Assembly (NCBI RefSeq): GCF_000948985.2
Contig: NZ_CP059733.1
Coordinates: forward strand, 3,224,001 to 3,288,000
DNA: 64,000 nt
Origin: Thalassomonas viridans
GTDB lineage: Bacteria; Pseudomonadota; Gammaproteobacteria; Enterobacterales; Alteromonadaceae
Direction of reading: 5' to 3'
The stretch's first letter is position 1. Each line of letters opens with the position of its first letter. Positions 19,332 to 28,276 of this stretch are shown here, piece after piece. Under the pieces are notes generated by a model that ran no database searches, was not told the origin of the DNA, and saw only the letters and a program-made list of their open reading frames with translations. The position numbers and the translations under genes were made by a program.

Positions 19332-19371
19332 TAAAAAAGTTACCGGCAAAACTCCGATGTGGGGTTTTGCC
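19332..19371 (-). terminator. Rho-independent terminator of hicB
   Basis: GGCAAAACTCC (19345-19355) and GGGGTTTTGCC (19361-19371) form an 11-pair stem (one G-T) around GATGT. On the minus strand it is followed by a run of six T, so it ends the hicB transcript before pepE. Confidence 0.8.
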
Positions 19372-19433
19372 GCTGTGAAAACGGATAAAAGGATTCTAAC
19401 AAAATATCTTAGGTAAACTCATCTGTTCTCAGG

Positions 19434-19841
19434 TTATTTTTGTAATTCACTCAGGCAGGCGGTGGCAATAAATCCGGAACGGGTTTTGTAAGCCGGAGAC
19501 TGGGCTACCTGGTGGTCAATTTTTTTGATCAATAATTCCGGCAGGGTGACATTAATTTTATGGCTTTTTCCCAGGTAAGGGGAGATGTCGATTTCGATGA
19601 TGGCCCAAACAATTCCGTTTGTCGGGATTAGCTGGTTGACGTAGTGATCAATGGGCTTACCGTTTGGGATGGCTTCACCGTATTCTGCCAATATACTCAA
19701 ATGGCTAACGATAGCCTGATCTATTCGTGTCAATCCCTCGTCGATAGTTTTAGCTTTCTCCTGGCAGCCGGGTAAATCGGGTACTGTGACCAGGTAGTGA
19801 TCGGCTGTTAATTCTTTTTCTAACTTCACCGGATATTTCAT
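19434..19841 (-). CDS. hicB: HicB-type antitoxin, apparently without HicA
   Basis: A 135-residue protein. The N-terminal half is the HicB partial RNase-H-like fold (YLVTVPDLPGCQEKAKTIDEGL), and the C-terminal third is a ribbon-helix-helix DNA-binding segment (HKINVTLPELLIKKIDHQV, then SGFIATACL). HicB normally neutralises the HicA mRNA endoribonuclease and represses the hicAB promoter. No HicA-like reading frame with its dsRNA-binding fold is visible on either side, so this is a solitary HicB, perhaps a repressor recruited for another role. Tandem 9-bp repeats lie about 120-170 bp upstream of its start and are candidate operators. Confidence 0.85.
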   Translation of the reverse strand: MKYPVKLEKELTADHYLVTVPDLPGCQEKAKTIDEGLTRIDQAIVSHLSILAEYGEAIPNGKPIDHYVNQLIPTNGIVWAIIEIDISPYLGKSHKINVTLPELLIKKIDHQVAQSPAYKTRSGFIATACLSELQK

Positions 19842-19959
19842 AAATGCTTTCCTTAATGAAATTGAACATTGGCCTAAAAATGAGCAAATTTCATTGTAAC
19901 CCTTATAACCCTAAAAGCAAGAGTTAAGGTAACTCTGGCAACTCCATAAAATATCTTAC

Positions 19960-20010
19960 GATAACCCCGATAACCCTAATAATGTTGCAATCAATAACTC
20001 TGATAACTCT
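19960..20010. repeat. Two pairs of tandem 9-bp repeats (GATAACYCT type) upstream of hicB
   Basis: GATAACCCC-GATAACCCT at 19960-19977 and AATAACTCT-GATAACTCT at 19993-20010. The two pairs start 33 bases apart, about three helical turns. Looser copies (TTATAACCCT at 19903, GGTAACTCT at 19928) lie closer to hicB. They are the only structure seen in the 360-base non-coding stretch 19842-20201 between hicB and the divergent small membrane gene, and look like a multi-copy operator. Confidence 0.6.
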
Positions 20011-20201
20011 GTGTTTGATGGTTGTTCTTGTTGGTGTGCACTTATTCACTCACCTTATGATCGATAAAAATAAACAAGATCGTTTTTTCGTTCTTCACTT
20101 TCGCCGGCAGGATCTTTAGCTATGTTTTGTACGTTTAAGTAGTAGAATTGTTGGGGTTATCAGAGTGCCAAAGAAGAGATCTTTCATCGAGAAGTATACT
20201 G

Positions 20202-20411
20202 ATGAACTTAAAGATCTTGTGCCGGTTTGCAGGAAGGATCCTTTATTCTCTTGCTGAGATCCCTTTGAAAGTCTTCTTTATTGCTTGCTTCTTTTTTCTG
20301 TTTGCAATTGCTATATTGGCTTTAATTTGTCCATCCGGGGTTTTTATTCCGGTAACCGTAAATCAGCTGTGGTGGCTGAAATTTATACAGGCTAGTCAGT
20401 ATGATAAATAA
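20202..20411 (+). CDS. Small single-helix membrane protein
   Basis: A 69-residue protein starting at MNLKILCRFAG, with GAGAAG 7 bases upstream of the ATG. One strongly hydrophobic stretch (VFFIACFFFLFAIAILALIC) predicts a membrane anchor. Its end overlaps the nat start by 11 bases, so it may be translationally coupled to nat. No family recognised. Confidence 0.5.
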   Translation: MNLKILCRFAGRILYSLAEIPLKVFFIACFFFLFAIAILALICPSGVFIPVTVNQLWWLKFIQASQYDK

Positions 20412-21312
20412 GGGGCCGGTTGAAAAAACGTTAACGGCGCAAGAAGTTCAACAGTATCTGCAGCGTTTGAATTACAGCGGTGATTGCAGCGCCGATATTC
20501 AGACGTTAACAAATCTGCACCGGGCGCATATGGAAAATGTTCCGTTTGAGAACCTGGACATTGTTTTGGGACATGAAATTAAACTTTTGCCGGCAGCTTT
20601 ATTTGCTAAAGTGGTTAACGGTAAACGGGGGGGCTTTTGCTATGAAGTGAACTTTCTGTTTGCCTCCCTGCTATCGGCACTGGGTTTTGAGGTTTACCTG
20701 CATGCTGCCCGTGTCTATGGTAAGCAGGGCTATGGGCCGGCGTTTGACCATATGCTGCTTTCGGTTCGCCTGGGTGAGTGTTTATATATTGCCGATGTCG
20801 GCTTCGGGGATTCCTTTATAACGCCCCTATGCCTGATGCAGGGACAAGAGGTAGGCACGGCCGACAGTCCTGCCGGTATTGCTCTTGATTGCCTTAACCG
20901 CAGCGAGGTCAGGCAGGGGGATGTCAGTTATAAAGTAGCCATGATAACAGACATGACAACAGATGGCCTGGTGCTGATGCAGCAAAAGCCGTCGCAGCAA
21001 TGGCAGCGGCAGTATCTGTTTTCACTGCAGGCGTTTGAACTCATCGCTTTTAATGATATGTGCCATTACCACCAGACATCGCCGAAATCGAGCTTTACGC
21101 AAAAATCCGTCTGCTCCGTTGCCACGGCTTGCGGGCGGAAAACCATTTCGGGTAATAGTTTTATCGAAACCATTGATAATAAGCGTTATGAGTCTGAAAT
21201 CGCAGATCAGGATAATTGCCGGGAGCTGTTATTGCAGCATTTTGGCATTTCATTGCCGCAAGATATTTCCGATAGCAGCTGGCACAAGCTGCTTATTAAT
21301 AATCGAAGGTAA
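20401..21312 (+). CDS. nat: Arylamine N-acetyltransferase
   Basis: Cytoplasmic enzyme that transfers acetyl from acetyl-CoA to arylamines, hydrazines and similar xenobiotics. It has 303 residues, a little longer than the 270-280 typical of bacterial NATs. The cysteine-protease-like triad is visible: C80 in RGGFCYE, H117 in AFDHM and D132 in ADVGFGD. The family motif HMENVPFENLD is at residues 43-53. It overlaps the upstream small gene and is 12 bp from the DinB-family gene, so the three probably form one operon. Confidence 0.95.
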   Translation: MINKGPVEKTLTAQEVQQYLQRLNYSGDCSADIQTLTNLHRAHMENVPFENLDIVLGHEIKLLPAALFAKVVNGKRGGFCYEVNFLFASLLSALGFEVYLHAARVYGKQGYGPAFDHMLLSVRLGECLYIADVGFGDSFITPLCLMQGQEVGTADSPAGIALDCLNRSEVRQGDVSYKVAMITDMTTDGLVLMQQKPSQQWQRQYLFSLQAFELIAFNDMCHYHQTSPKSSFTQKSVCSVATACGRKTISGNSFIETIDNKRYESEIADQDNCRELLLQHFGISLPQDISDSSWHKLLINNRR

Positions 21313-21324
21313 AAGGAGTTCCCC

Positions 21325-21867
21325 TTGAGTTTAGTAAAAAACTTCCGGATGTTGTCGCGGTACAATATCAGGATAAACAGGCAATTGCTTAACTGTTGCC
21401 GGCAGTTAAGTACGCAAGCGTTAAACAAAGAAACCCATTCTTTTTTCCCGGACGTGATCAGCTACTGGAATCATCTGTTGTTCGGGGATTTGATCTTAAT
21501 GAGACGTCTGGTTGCCAATCAGCTTGGCGGATTCATCCTAAGTGACTTTAACGGTTTTCCCGAGCCTGTTTCGCCGCAGGATATTTATCACCGGGAACTG
21601 GAAGATATTTGCATTTTAAGAGAACGGCTTGATCAATTGATGTTGGCCTTTTTTGCGGAGTTAACGGACGATGAGTGCCGCAAAACCATGTCTTATACCA
21701 GTACCGAAGGAGAGCGGATTAATAAATGTGTCGCAGACGTCTGTCAGCACCTGTTTAACCACCAGGCACATCACAGGGGACAGCTGACCTGTATCTTGAG
21801 CCAGTTGGATTTAGATTATGGTTGTATGGATTTGCCTGTGCTGGTGCCTGAGGGCAGTGGCCTGTAA
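21325..21867 (+). CDS. DinB family protein
   Basis: A 180-residue four-helix-bundle protein of the DinB/YfiT superfamily, some of which are metal-dependent thiol transferases. It starts at a TTG, with AAAGGAG about 7 bases upstream and no better ATG. Three histidines in the expected places (YWNHLLFGD near residue 50, and LFNHQAHHRGQL near 155) could bind a divalent metal. Twelve bases separate it from nat. Substrate unknown. Confidence 0.85.
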   Translation: MSLVKNFRMLSRYNIRINRQLLNCCRQLSTQALNKETHSFFPDVISYWNHLLFGDLILMRRLVANQLGGFILSDFNGFPEPVSPQDIYHRELEDICILRERLDQLMLAFFAELTDDECRKTMSYTSTEGERINKCVADVCQHLFNHQAHHRGQLTCILSQLDLDYGCMDLPVLVPEGSGL

Positions 21868-21873
21868 AAAGGC

Positions 21874-21910
21874 AAAAAAAAAAGCTTAGCCGATTAAGCT
21901 AAGCTTTTTC
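21874..21910. terminator. Bidirectional terminator, tRNA-Pro and nat operon
   Basis: AAAGCTTAGC and GCTAAGCTTT pair perfectly around 7 bases, with A-rich flank on the left (ten A) and TTTTT on the right. Terminates the DinB transcript and, on the minus strand, the tRNA-Pro transcript. Confidence 0.88.
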
Positions 21911-21934
21911 TCTCTGACCAGCAGAACAATAATA

Positions 21935-22011
21935 TGGTCGGAGTGGCAGGATTTGAACCTGCGACCTCACGTCCCCCAGACGCACGCGCTACCAAGCTGC
22001 GCTACACCCCG
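21935..22011 (-). tRNA. tRNA-Pro (anticodon GGG)
   Basis: A 77-base cloverleaf with encoded CCA. Acceptor arms CGGGGTG and CACTCCG pair (one G-T), D-arm GCGCAGCTTGGTAGCGC, anticodon loop CTGGGGG giving anticodon GGG, and T-arm GCAGGTTCAAATCCTGC. It closely follows E. coli tRNA-Pro layout. No integrated element is seen at its 3' end. Confidence 0.95.
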
Positions 22012-22124
22012 AATGGCAAACCGTTAATGTCTTCCTTGTTTGCGAGACGTATAATAATGATTTATTAATTGAATGCAACGAAAAAAACTGAAAAATTAAC
22101 TGTTTGACGATTTATTACCCTAAA

Positions 22125-23834
22125 TTACTGTGATTGTTCATTTATTTGGCTAAATTGTTTTATAAAATGAACACCGTCTATCATCAGCGGAAAGTCTGAG
22201 CTGACGGTGATCGGCGCCTGCAACTGCCGCGAGTAACTCTGGAAGTTACCGTTTTGATCGATAAACACAGACTTATCTTTGTTAAACACCATAATGCCGT
22301 CGTCCGTGGTATTGGCGATCACCCGGTTTTTATCCAGGGTCAGCAGGTCGCTGCCGTTACTGTATAAGCCGGCTTGCATATCACAACCGAGCCAGTTCTT
22401 GAGCAGGGTCGGTTGCAGGTCCATCTGGCTGGTAAGGCTGCTGATATTGCTTGCTCTGCCTTGGGGCCACAGCAAGAGCGCAGGTTTAATGGACAATCCG
22501 GTATCTTTGTCGATATTGCCGATAGAGCTGACCCAGATAATATCCCGGATTTCTTTTTGCCGCTGTGCCAGCAGCAGGGCATCCATAAAGAGCTCGAACT
22601 GGTATTGGTCCTGATCCGAGAAATAAAGCAGGTGCAGGCCAGGTTCTAAATTATTGAGCTTTTCGGCAAAAATCAAACTGGAGATATCGTTTAATTTTTT
22701 ATGTTCCTTAAACAGGTTTTCCAGCCATAAAGCACCGGTTTGTCCGATCTGGTTTTGTCCCGCTTGGTTTTGTACGGTTTTGCTGTCGCCGATAAGGGTA
22801 AAGCTGCTCGCCAGGTTCAATTGCTTAAGCTTTTGAAATAAAACCGGCTCCAGCCCCTGGGTTATGATTTCTTTTTGGTAAATGCTCGGCAGGCTATAGA
22901 GCAGGTTGAACCAGGCATCGCCGCCGAGGGCATTGTCTATATGGTGTTGCAATTTAATGGCCGGCGACTGGGCCCGCTGGGCAAACTGCCGGCTTTGCTT
23001 ATCCGATAACATATCCCGGGTTAAAACAACAAAAGTGGAACGCTTGGGCTGCTCGTTGACGGTGCATTGTCCGGCTAATGTCGGATATTGGGGCACGGCG
23101 CCGGAAAAAGACAAGGGGCTGGTCTTACGGGCGACATAATCCTGCTGGTCAAACATGCCGTACTTGGTCAGCAGGGTTTTGGCCGTGGTGGGATACGACA
23201 GCGGCAGCACGGTATCCTGGCGCAGGATGTCATAGTTGAGCTCGGTATCCGCCCAGATATGGGTGATATGGCTGAAAAAGAACGACGCCACCAGACCGAG
23301 TACGATAGGGCGGGCAAAAACGGTTTTTTGCAGCTGTTTTAAATGTTTCCAGGCATAATTGCTGATCACCAGCTCTGCGGCGAGAATAACCAGGCATAAG
23401 ACTATGGAGATAAACCAGAAAGACCTGGGGTCTTGTTGTATTTGGTTGCTTATCAGGGCCAGGATCTGATCGCTGGACGAGGCATTTAAATGATAACCCA
23501 GGCGGGTATAAATAAAGGCATCAAGGATCAGCAGCAACAATCCCAGGGTAAAAATCAGGGAAGCGCTGGTGCGGATAAACCGGGTATACGGAAACAACAG
23601 GGTTAACGGAAACACGATTAACACAAAACTGATAAAAGTCAGGAAAGCCATATGGCTGAGCCAGGTGGTCACTAAATAGATCTGACCCAGCAGGGTTTCC
23701 GGACTCGACTCGCTAAACAAATAAAACGAAGACAGGGCGATGGCAATGGCAATATTAAAAAACGTGAACCAGTGGCTCCAGCTGATTAATTGCAATAATC
23801 GCTTGCTGTAGGTTTTTCGGTCAAATGACAGCAT
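22125..23834 (-). CDS. LapC/PbgA/YejM-like membrane protein (DUF3413, alkaline-phosphatase fold)
   Basis: Inner-membrane protein with a periplasmic alkaline-phosphatase/sulfatase-fold domain. In E. coli this family (YejM, LapC, PbgA) senses periplasmic LPS and controls LpxC proteolysis through LapB. At 569 residues it is near the family length (586). The N-terminal ISWSHWFTFFNIAIAIALSS segment and five predicted membrane helices (to about residue 190) match DUF3413. The periplasmic part is divergent and lacks an obvious metal-binding Asp/Thr nucleophile motif, as in YejM itself. Followed upstream by yejL and divergent yejK, the same trio as in E. coli. Confidence 0.88.
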   Translation of the reverse strand: MLSFDRKTYSKRLLQLISWSHWFTFFNIAIAIALSSFYLFSESSPETLLGQIYLVTTWLSHMAFLTFISFVLIVFPLTLLFPYTRFIRTSASLIFTLGLLLLILDAFIYTRLGYHLNASSSDQILALISNQIQQDPRSFWFISIVLCLVILAAELVISNYAWKHLKQLQKTVFARPIVLGLVASFFFSHITHIWADTELNYDILRQDTVLPLSYPTTAKTLLTKYGMFDQQDYVARKTSPLSFSGAVPQYPTLAGQCTVNEQPKRSTFVVLTRDMLSDKQSRQFAQRAQSPAIKLQHHIDNALGGDAWFNLLYSLPSIYQKEIITQGLEPVLFQKLKQLNLASSFTLIGDSKTVQNQAGQNQIGQTGALWLENLFKEHKKLNDISSLIFAEKLNNLEPGLHLLYFSDQDQYQFELFMDALLLAQRQKEIRDIIWVSSIGNIDKDTGLSIKPALLLWPQGRASNISSLTSQMDLQPTLLKNWLGCDMQAGLYSNGSDLLTLDKNRVIANTTDDGIMVFNKDKSVFIDQNGNFQSYSRQLQAPITVSSDFPLMIDGVHFIKQFSQINEQSQ

Positions 23835-23888
23835 GGATGATGATTATTCTCTGATAAATGGAAAATACTATTAGCTAAATAGTGGTTT

Positions 23889-24110
23889 TTAATGTGGTTT
23901 TTGTACAGATTTTTTCAAAGCATCGGCAAAATTGTTTACTATAGCTTCTCTTTGCTGCTCGGGGACCTGATTATTTAAAATTTCTGTGATGGTATTTCCA
24001 AGGCACATCAGAGCTAAATCGGGGGTTGCGCCCTCGTCAACTAAAACATTTAGTAATTCTTGGATAATTTTTTCTACACGTTCATTGGAATACTTGGATA
24101 CAATGGGCAT
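23889..24110 (-). CDS. yejL: YejL family protein (DUF1414)
   Basis: A 73-residue helical protein with the family pattern [16 protein letters not shown] and SLMCLGN-like [16 protein letters not shown]. Function unknown. It is 54 bp upstream of the lapC/yejM-like gene and probably cotranscribed, the conserved enterobacterial arrangement. Confidence 0.9.
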   Translation of the reverse strand: MPIVSKYSNERVEKIIQELLNVLVDEGATPDLALMCLGNTITEILNNQVPEQQREAIVNNFADALKKSVQKPH

Positions 24111-24192
24111 CTTTTACACTTAATTAATTGCTGATGATAAACTGGCGCGTAGTTTATCAAATGCCTGAACAATATAATACTGACCTTTAACT

Positions 24193-25248
24193 ATGAGCTT
24201 AATAATTTCCAATATAGCCCTGCATTTTTTATCGAAAAAAGAAGAAACTGGTGAAGTTTTGCTGCAATTCGGCCCAGAATCCATAGAAATAGGACAGAAA
24301 ATCCAGAACTTTGTCGATGCGCTGCACGGCATCTATAACGCCAAGGGCAGCAAGGCTTACGGTAATTTCGCCACTAACTCCGGCGCCGGCGACAGCGCCG
24401 GTTTTGTCGATATTATGGAAAGTTACCTGTCCGAGGTGCAAAATTTTTATAATTTCAGCATCCAGGCCGCCAATATGCTGAAAAATGAGCTGGGCAAATA
24501 TGACCTGGCGGAAACCGGTTACCTGGTGATTTGCCATTACGAATATATGGGGGGCCGTTACCTGCTGGCGGCGATCATTCCCGTGTCCGAGCATTACAGC
24601 GTAGACGGCGAGCTTAATATTTCTGCCGATCAGCACTTAGACACCGCACGTTTGCAGCTGGCGGCGCGCATCGACTTATTCGACTACCAGCAAAATCCCC
24701 AGGGCAACCGCTATATTTCGTTTATTAAGGGACGCGCCGGGCGTAAGGTTTCAGACTTTTTCCTGGATTTTCTCGGCTGTGAAGAAGGCATAGACGCCAA
24801 AGAGCAGAGCCAGACCCTGGTGCAGGCGGTGGAAGACTTTGTCAACGTCAACCAGCTTGACCCGGAAGAAAAGCAGCAAACCCGCAAAGAGCTGCTCAGC
24901 TATTGTAAAGAACAAAAAGAAACCGGGCAGGACGTATCCCTCAAAGCCGTGTCCGAGGTGATGGGCAGCGAAGAGCAGGGACAGGACTTTTACCAGTTTT
25001 GCCAGGAGCAATCTTACCCGATAGAAGAATCTTTTCCCCACGACCAGGCGGTGATCAACAAGGTCACTAAGTATTCGGGTTACGGTAACGGTATCAGCGT
25101 CAGCTTCGACCGCGGACATTTCGGCCGGGATGTGGTTTATAATCCGGTACAGGAAACCTTAACCATACATAAGGTGCCGCCCAATTTAAAAGATCAGCTG
25201 CTTAACTTGTTAAAAACTGAAGCCAACGGGCAAGAAGAAAGCGAATAA
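24193..25248 (+). CDS. yejK: Nucleoid-associated protein YejK (NdpA)
   Basis: A 351-residue nucleoid-associated protein of the YejK/NdpA family; it binds DNA and has been connected to topoisomerase function in other species. The N-terminal MSLIISNIALHFLSKKEE, the FIKGRAGRKVSDFFLDFLGC motif near residues 178-197 and the SRITVSFDRGHFGRDV-like SVSFDRGHFGRDVVYN near 302-317 match the family. It is divergent from yejL with about 80 bp between the starts. Confidence 0.93.
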   Translation: MSLIISNIALHFLSKKEETGEVLLQFGPESIEIGQKIQNFVDALHGIYNAKGSKAYGNFATNSGAGDSAGFVDIMESYLSEVQNFYNFSIQAANMLKNELGKYDLAETGYLVICHYEYMGGRYLLAAIIPVSEHYSVDGELNISADQHLDTARLQLAARIDLFDYQQNPQGNRYISFIKGRAGRKVSDFFLDFLGCEEGIDAKEQSQTLVQAVEDFVNVNQLDPEEKQQTRKELLSYCKEQKETGQDVSLKAVSEVMGSEEQGQDFYQFCQEQSYPIEESFPHDQAVINKVTKYSGYGNGISVSFDRGHFGRDVVYNPVQETLTIHKVPPNLKDQLLNLLKTEANGQEESE

Positions 25249-25398
25249 TCCTACCGGCTTATGTTAAAATCGTTAAGTTGCACAGCAGTGAAGTAAAAAG
25301 TTAATTAGACAAGTAGTCCGTATGCCCAGGCATGCGGTTCGTTTTTGCTGCCGCGAACGACATCTCCGTGGTAGCCGTATTTAAAATAGGTAAGATTC

Positions 25399-26430
25399 AT
25401 GACAACATTAACCATTACCCGCCCCGACGACTGGCATGTACATTTGCGCGATGGCGCCGTTTTAACCAACACGGTTGCCGATATCAGTCGTTATTTTGGC
25501 CGGGCGATTGTTATGCCGAACCTGGTGCCCCCGGTCACCAATGCCAAATCCGCCAAGGCTTATTACGACCGTATTATGGCGCAAAAGCCCGAAGCGCATT
25601 TTACCCCTTTGATGGTGCTCTACCTTACCGATGAAACCACACCGGCAGATATTATTGAAGCCAAAGAGCAGGGCCTGGTTGTGGCGGCCAAACTGTATCC
25701 GGCCGGCGCCACTACTAACTCTTCCTCCGGTGTTACTGACATCAGCAAGTTAGGGCCGGTGTTCGCCGCTATGGAGCAGACGGGCATGTTGCTGCTGATC
25801 CACGGTGAAGTGACCGACAAGGATATCGATATTTTCGACCGCGAAGGAGTGTTTATCGAAAGAACCCTGAGACCCTTAGTGGCCCAGTACCCTAACTTGA
25901 AAACAGTGCTTGAGCACATTACCACCAAAAATGCCGTGGATTTTGTCAATGAAGCCGGCAGCAATGTTGCCGCCACTATTACCGCCCACCACTTATTGTT
26001 TAACCGCAACCATATGCTGGTAGGGGGCATACGCCCACATTATTTCTGTCTGCCTATTTTAAAGCGCAATATCCATCAGCAGGCCCTGATTGAAGCGGCC
26101 ACCAGCGGCAGCGAAAAATTCTTCCTGGGCACAGATTCTGCCCCGCACACCCAGCAGGCCAAAGAAGCCGCCTGTGGCTGTGCCGGCGCCTATACCGCCC
26201 ATGCCGCCATTGAATTATATGCCGAAGCTTTTGAAGAGGCGGGCGCCTTGGATAAACTGGAAGCTTTTGCCAGCCTGAACGGCCCGCGCTTTTACGGCTT
26301 GCCGGTAAACCCGGACAAAATCACCTTAGAGAAAAGCCGCTGGCAGGTACCTACCAGTTTACCTTTTGGTGACGACCGGGTGATTCCCATCCGTGCTGAC
26401 GATACCATCGCCTGGCAAGTAAAAGGCTAA
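25399..26430 (+). CDS. pyrC: Dihydroorotase
   Basis: Zinc amidohydrolase that closes carbamoyl-aspartate to dihydroorotate in pyrimidine synthesis. The 343 residues match class II PyrC (E. coli 348). Metal ligands are visible: HVHLRDG near residue 13, carbamylated lysine in [11 protein letters not shown] near 99, HGEV near 135, EHITT near 174, and the catalytic aspartate in LGTDSAPH near 246. The 150-base leader holds small inverted repeats (GTATGCC/GGCATGC; GTTCG/CGAAC), but I see no clear CTP-type start-site switch. The QueD-like gene follows after 10 bp. Confidence 0.97.
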   Translation: MTTLTITRPDDWHVHLRDGAVLTNTVADISRYFGRAIVMPNLVPPVTNAKSAKAYYDRIMAQKPEAHFTPLMVLYLTDETTPADIIEAKEQGLVVAAKLYPAGATTNSSSGVTDISKLGPVFAAMEQTGMLLLIHGEVTDKDIDIFDREGVFIERTLRPLVAQYPNLKTVLEHITTKNAVDFVNEAGSNVAATITAHHLLFNRNHMLVGGIRPHYFCLPILKRNIHQQALIEAATSGSEKFFLGTDSAPHTQQAKEAACGCAGAYTAHAAIELYAEAFEEAGALDKLEAFASLNGPRFYGLPVNPDKITLEKSRWQVPTSLPFGDDRVIPIRADDTIAWQVKG

Positions 26431-26440
26431 AGGAGACAAG

Positions 26441-27361
26441 ATGCAATTATTTGTAAATGACCTGACGGTGATCGACTTCTCCTATTTGTGTAAGCAAAGG
26501 GGCATAGTCGGGGAAAGCTGGATAGTGGATGTCTTGCTCGACGGCGATTTAAACGAGCAGAGCATGGTGCTGGACTTTGCCATAGTCAAAAAACAGATCA
26601 AAGCCATCATAGATGACGCGGTTGACCATAAGTTATTGTTACCTAACAAAGAAGGTGCGTTACGCGTTACCGACTCCATCGATAATGACGGCCATGAATA
26701 TGTGGATTTTGCCGCAGTTGTCGGCAGTTATTACCTGCAGTCGCCCAAATGTGCCTTTGCCAAAATAGACAGCGAGGCGATCACCATAGAAGCGGTAACC
26801 GCCCATCTGCAAACCATAATCAAGCAGCAATTGCCCGGCAATATCCAGGGGCTGACGTTGAATCTGCGTCCGGAAAAAATCGACGGTTTTTATTACCATT
26901 ACACCCATGGCCTGAAAAAGCATGACGGTAATTGCCAGCGCATCGCCCATGGCCACAGATCGAAAATCCAGCTTTATAAAAACGACATGCGTTCGATTTC
27001 GCTGGAGAAAAACTGGTGCAAACGCTGGCAGGATATTTATTTGGCCAGCGAAGAAGACAGAAGCAGTTTCGAGCAGATCCAGCTGTCGGCTGTGGCGAAA
27101 GAAAAACTGGCCGAAGCAAAAGCTACGCAGAAAGCTTCTGGTGAAAAGGTGTCCGGGCATCAATATTTTGCCTATCATGCGCCCCAGGGACGTTTTGATA
27201 TTGCCGTACCGGAAAATATCCTCGAAGTGGTGGACTGCGACTCAACCGTAGAGCTGCTGGCAGACTATATTGCCCGCCAGCTGAAAAAAACTTCCCCGGG
27301 AGATAACTTTAAGGTAGTTGCCTACGAAGGCGTGGCCAAAGGAGCGATAGCCAATGTCTAA
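26441..27361 (+). CDS. Tandem T-fold 6-carboxytetrahydropterin synthase-like protein
   Basis: A 306-residue protein related to QueD/PTPS, twice the usual length. The first T-fold copy (residues 1-130) has the WIVDVLLDG strand, the LDFAIVKKQIKAI helix and the DHK triplet (AVDHKLLLP), but lacks the zinc histidine pair. The second copy (about 145-300) has YYHYTHGLKKHDGNCQRIAHGH, matching the zinc-ligand and cysteine region, and the STVELLADYIARQL helix, but not a second DFxxLK/DH. So catalytic elements appear to be split between the two halves. Related proteins are annotated as 6-carboxytetrahydropterin synthases in Vibrio and Shewanella; the actual reaction is uncertain. It overlaps the M23 peptidase gene by 8 bases. 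Confidence 0.75.
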   Translation: MQLFVNDLTVIDFSYLCKQRGIVGESWIVDVLLDGDLNEQSMVLDFAIVKKQIKAIIDDAVDHKLLLPNKEGALRVTDSIDNDGHEYVDFAAVVGSYYLQSPKCAFAKIDSEAITIEAVTAHLQTIIKQQLPGNIQGLTLNLRPEKIDGFYYHYTHGLKKHDGNCQRIAHGHRSKIQLYKNDMRSISLEKNWCKRWQDIYLASEEDRSSFEQIQLSAVAKEKLAEAKATQKASGEKVSGHQYFAYHAPQGRFDIAVPENILEVVDCDSTVELLADYIARQLKKTSPGDNFKVVAYEGVAKGAIANV

Positions 27362-28226
27362 AAAACTGCTGGCGGGGATTTGTTTAAGCAGCTGCTTATC
27401 TTTGTTTGTCCTGGGCATCAGTGCCGGTATTCCTGCTCAGGTTAGCGCCCATGGCAAGGCCCATAAGCAGGTTGAGGTGCAACTTTTCGGCGAAGTCCTG
27501 CAAGGGGGTATGGTGGTAGGTAAAACCTCCGCCAACAATACCGTCAAGCTTGATGAGCAGGAATTGCAGCTTTCCCCGCAGGGGGAATTCGTGTTTGGTT
27601 TCGGCCGGGACGACAGCAAAGAATATCGCCTGCAGGTGATCAGCCCCGGCGGTGAAGTCAAAGAGCAACTTTTAACGCCCGCCAAGCGTGAATACAAGAT
27701 CCAGCGCATCGAAGGCATTAAGAAAAGCATAATGCAGCCAAACCCCGAGGCGGTTGCCCGTTCGAAAAAGGATAATGCACAAATAGCCAAGGCAAGAAAA
27801 ACCGCAAGCGAACTTACCAGTTTTGCCGGCGGCTTTATTGCGCCGATACAGGGCACTATAACCGGGGTCTACGGCAGCCAGCGGGTGTTTAACGGCGTGC
27901 CCAAGCGTCCGCATTTCGGTCTGGATTATGCCGGGGATGTCGGCGATCCGGTTAAAGCACCGGCAGCCGGTAAGGTGTTGTTATATGTGCCGGATATGTT
28001 TTACTCCGGCGGCACTATGATCATAGATCACGGTCAGGGGATCACCTCGACTTTTCTGCACTTAAGCGATGCCTATGTTAAAGCCGGCGACGAGGTTAAA
28101 CAGGGCCAGGTGGTGGCAGCCGTGGGTAAAAGCGGCCGGGCAACCGGTCCGCATCTGGACTGGCGCATCAACTGGTTCAATGTCCGCCTTGACCCGGCAC
28201 TGGCACTAAAGGTGCGTCCGCTATAA
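27354..28226 (+). CDS. M23 family metallopeptidase (LytM domain)
   Basis: A 290-residue exported peptidoglycan endopeptidase or amidase activator. It has a signal peptide (LSSCLSLFVLGISAGIPAQVSA), an N-terminal beta-rich region, and a C-terminal LytM domain with all zinc/catalytic residues: HFGLDYAG (His and Asp), TFLHLSD (His) and GPHLDW (His). An intact site suggests activity rather than a degenerate EnvC/NlpD type. It overlaps the upstream T-fold gene by 8 bases, so pyrC, the T-fold gene and this gene probably form an operon. Confidence 0.92.
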   Translation: MSKKLLAGICLSSCLSLFVLGISAGIPAQVSAHGKAHKQVEVQLFGEVLQGGMVVGKTSANNTVKLDEQELQLSPQGEFVFGFGRDDSKEYRLQVISPGGEVKEQLLTPAKREYKIQRIEGIKKSIMQPNPEAVARSKKDNAQIAKARKTASELTSFAGGFIAPIQGTITGVYGSQRVFNGVPKRPHFGLDYAGDVGDPVKAPAAGKVLLYVPDMFYSGGTMIIDHGQGITSTFLHLSDAYVKAGDEVKQGQVVAAVGKSGRATGPHLDWRINWFNVRLDPALALKVRPL

Positions 28227-28276
28227 TGATATCCGTGTGAAGCGCCCGGCAGGCCAAAGGTAAGGTTTTTGTTGTT

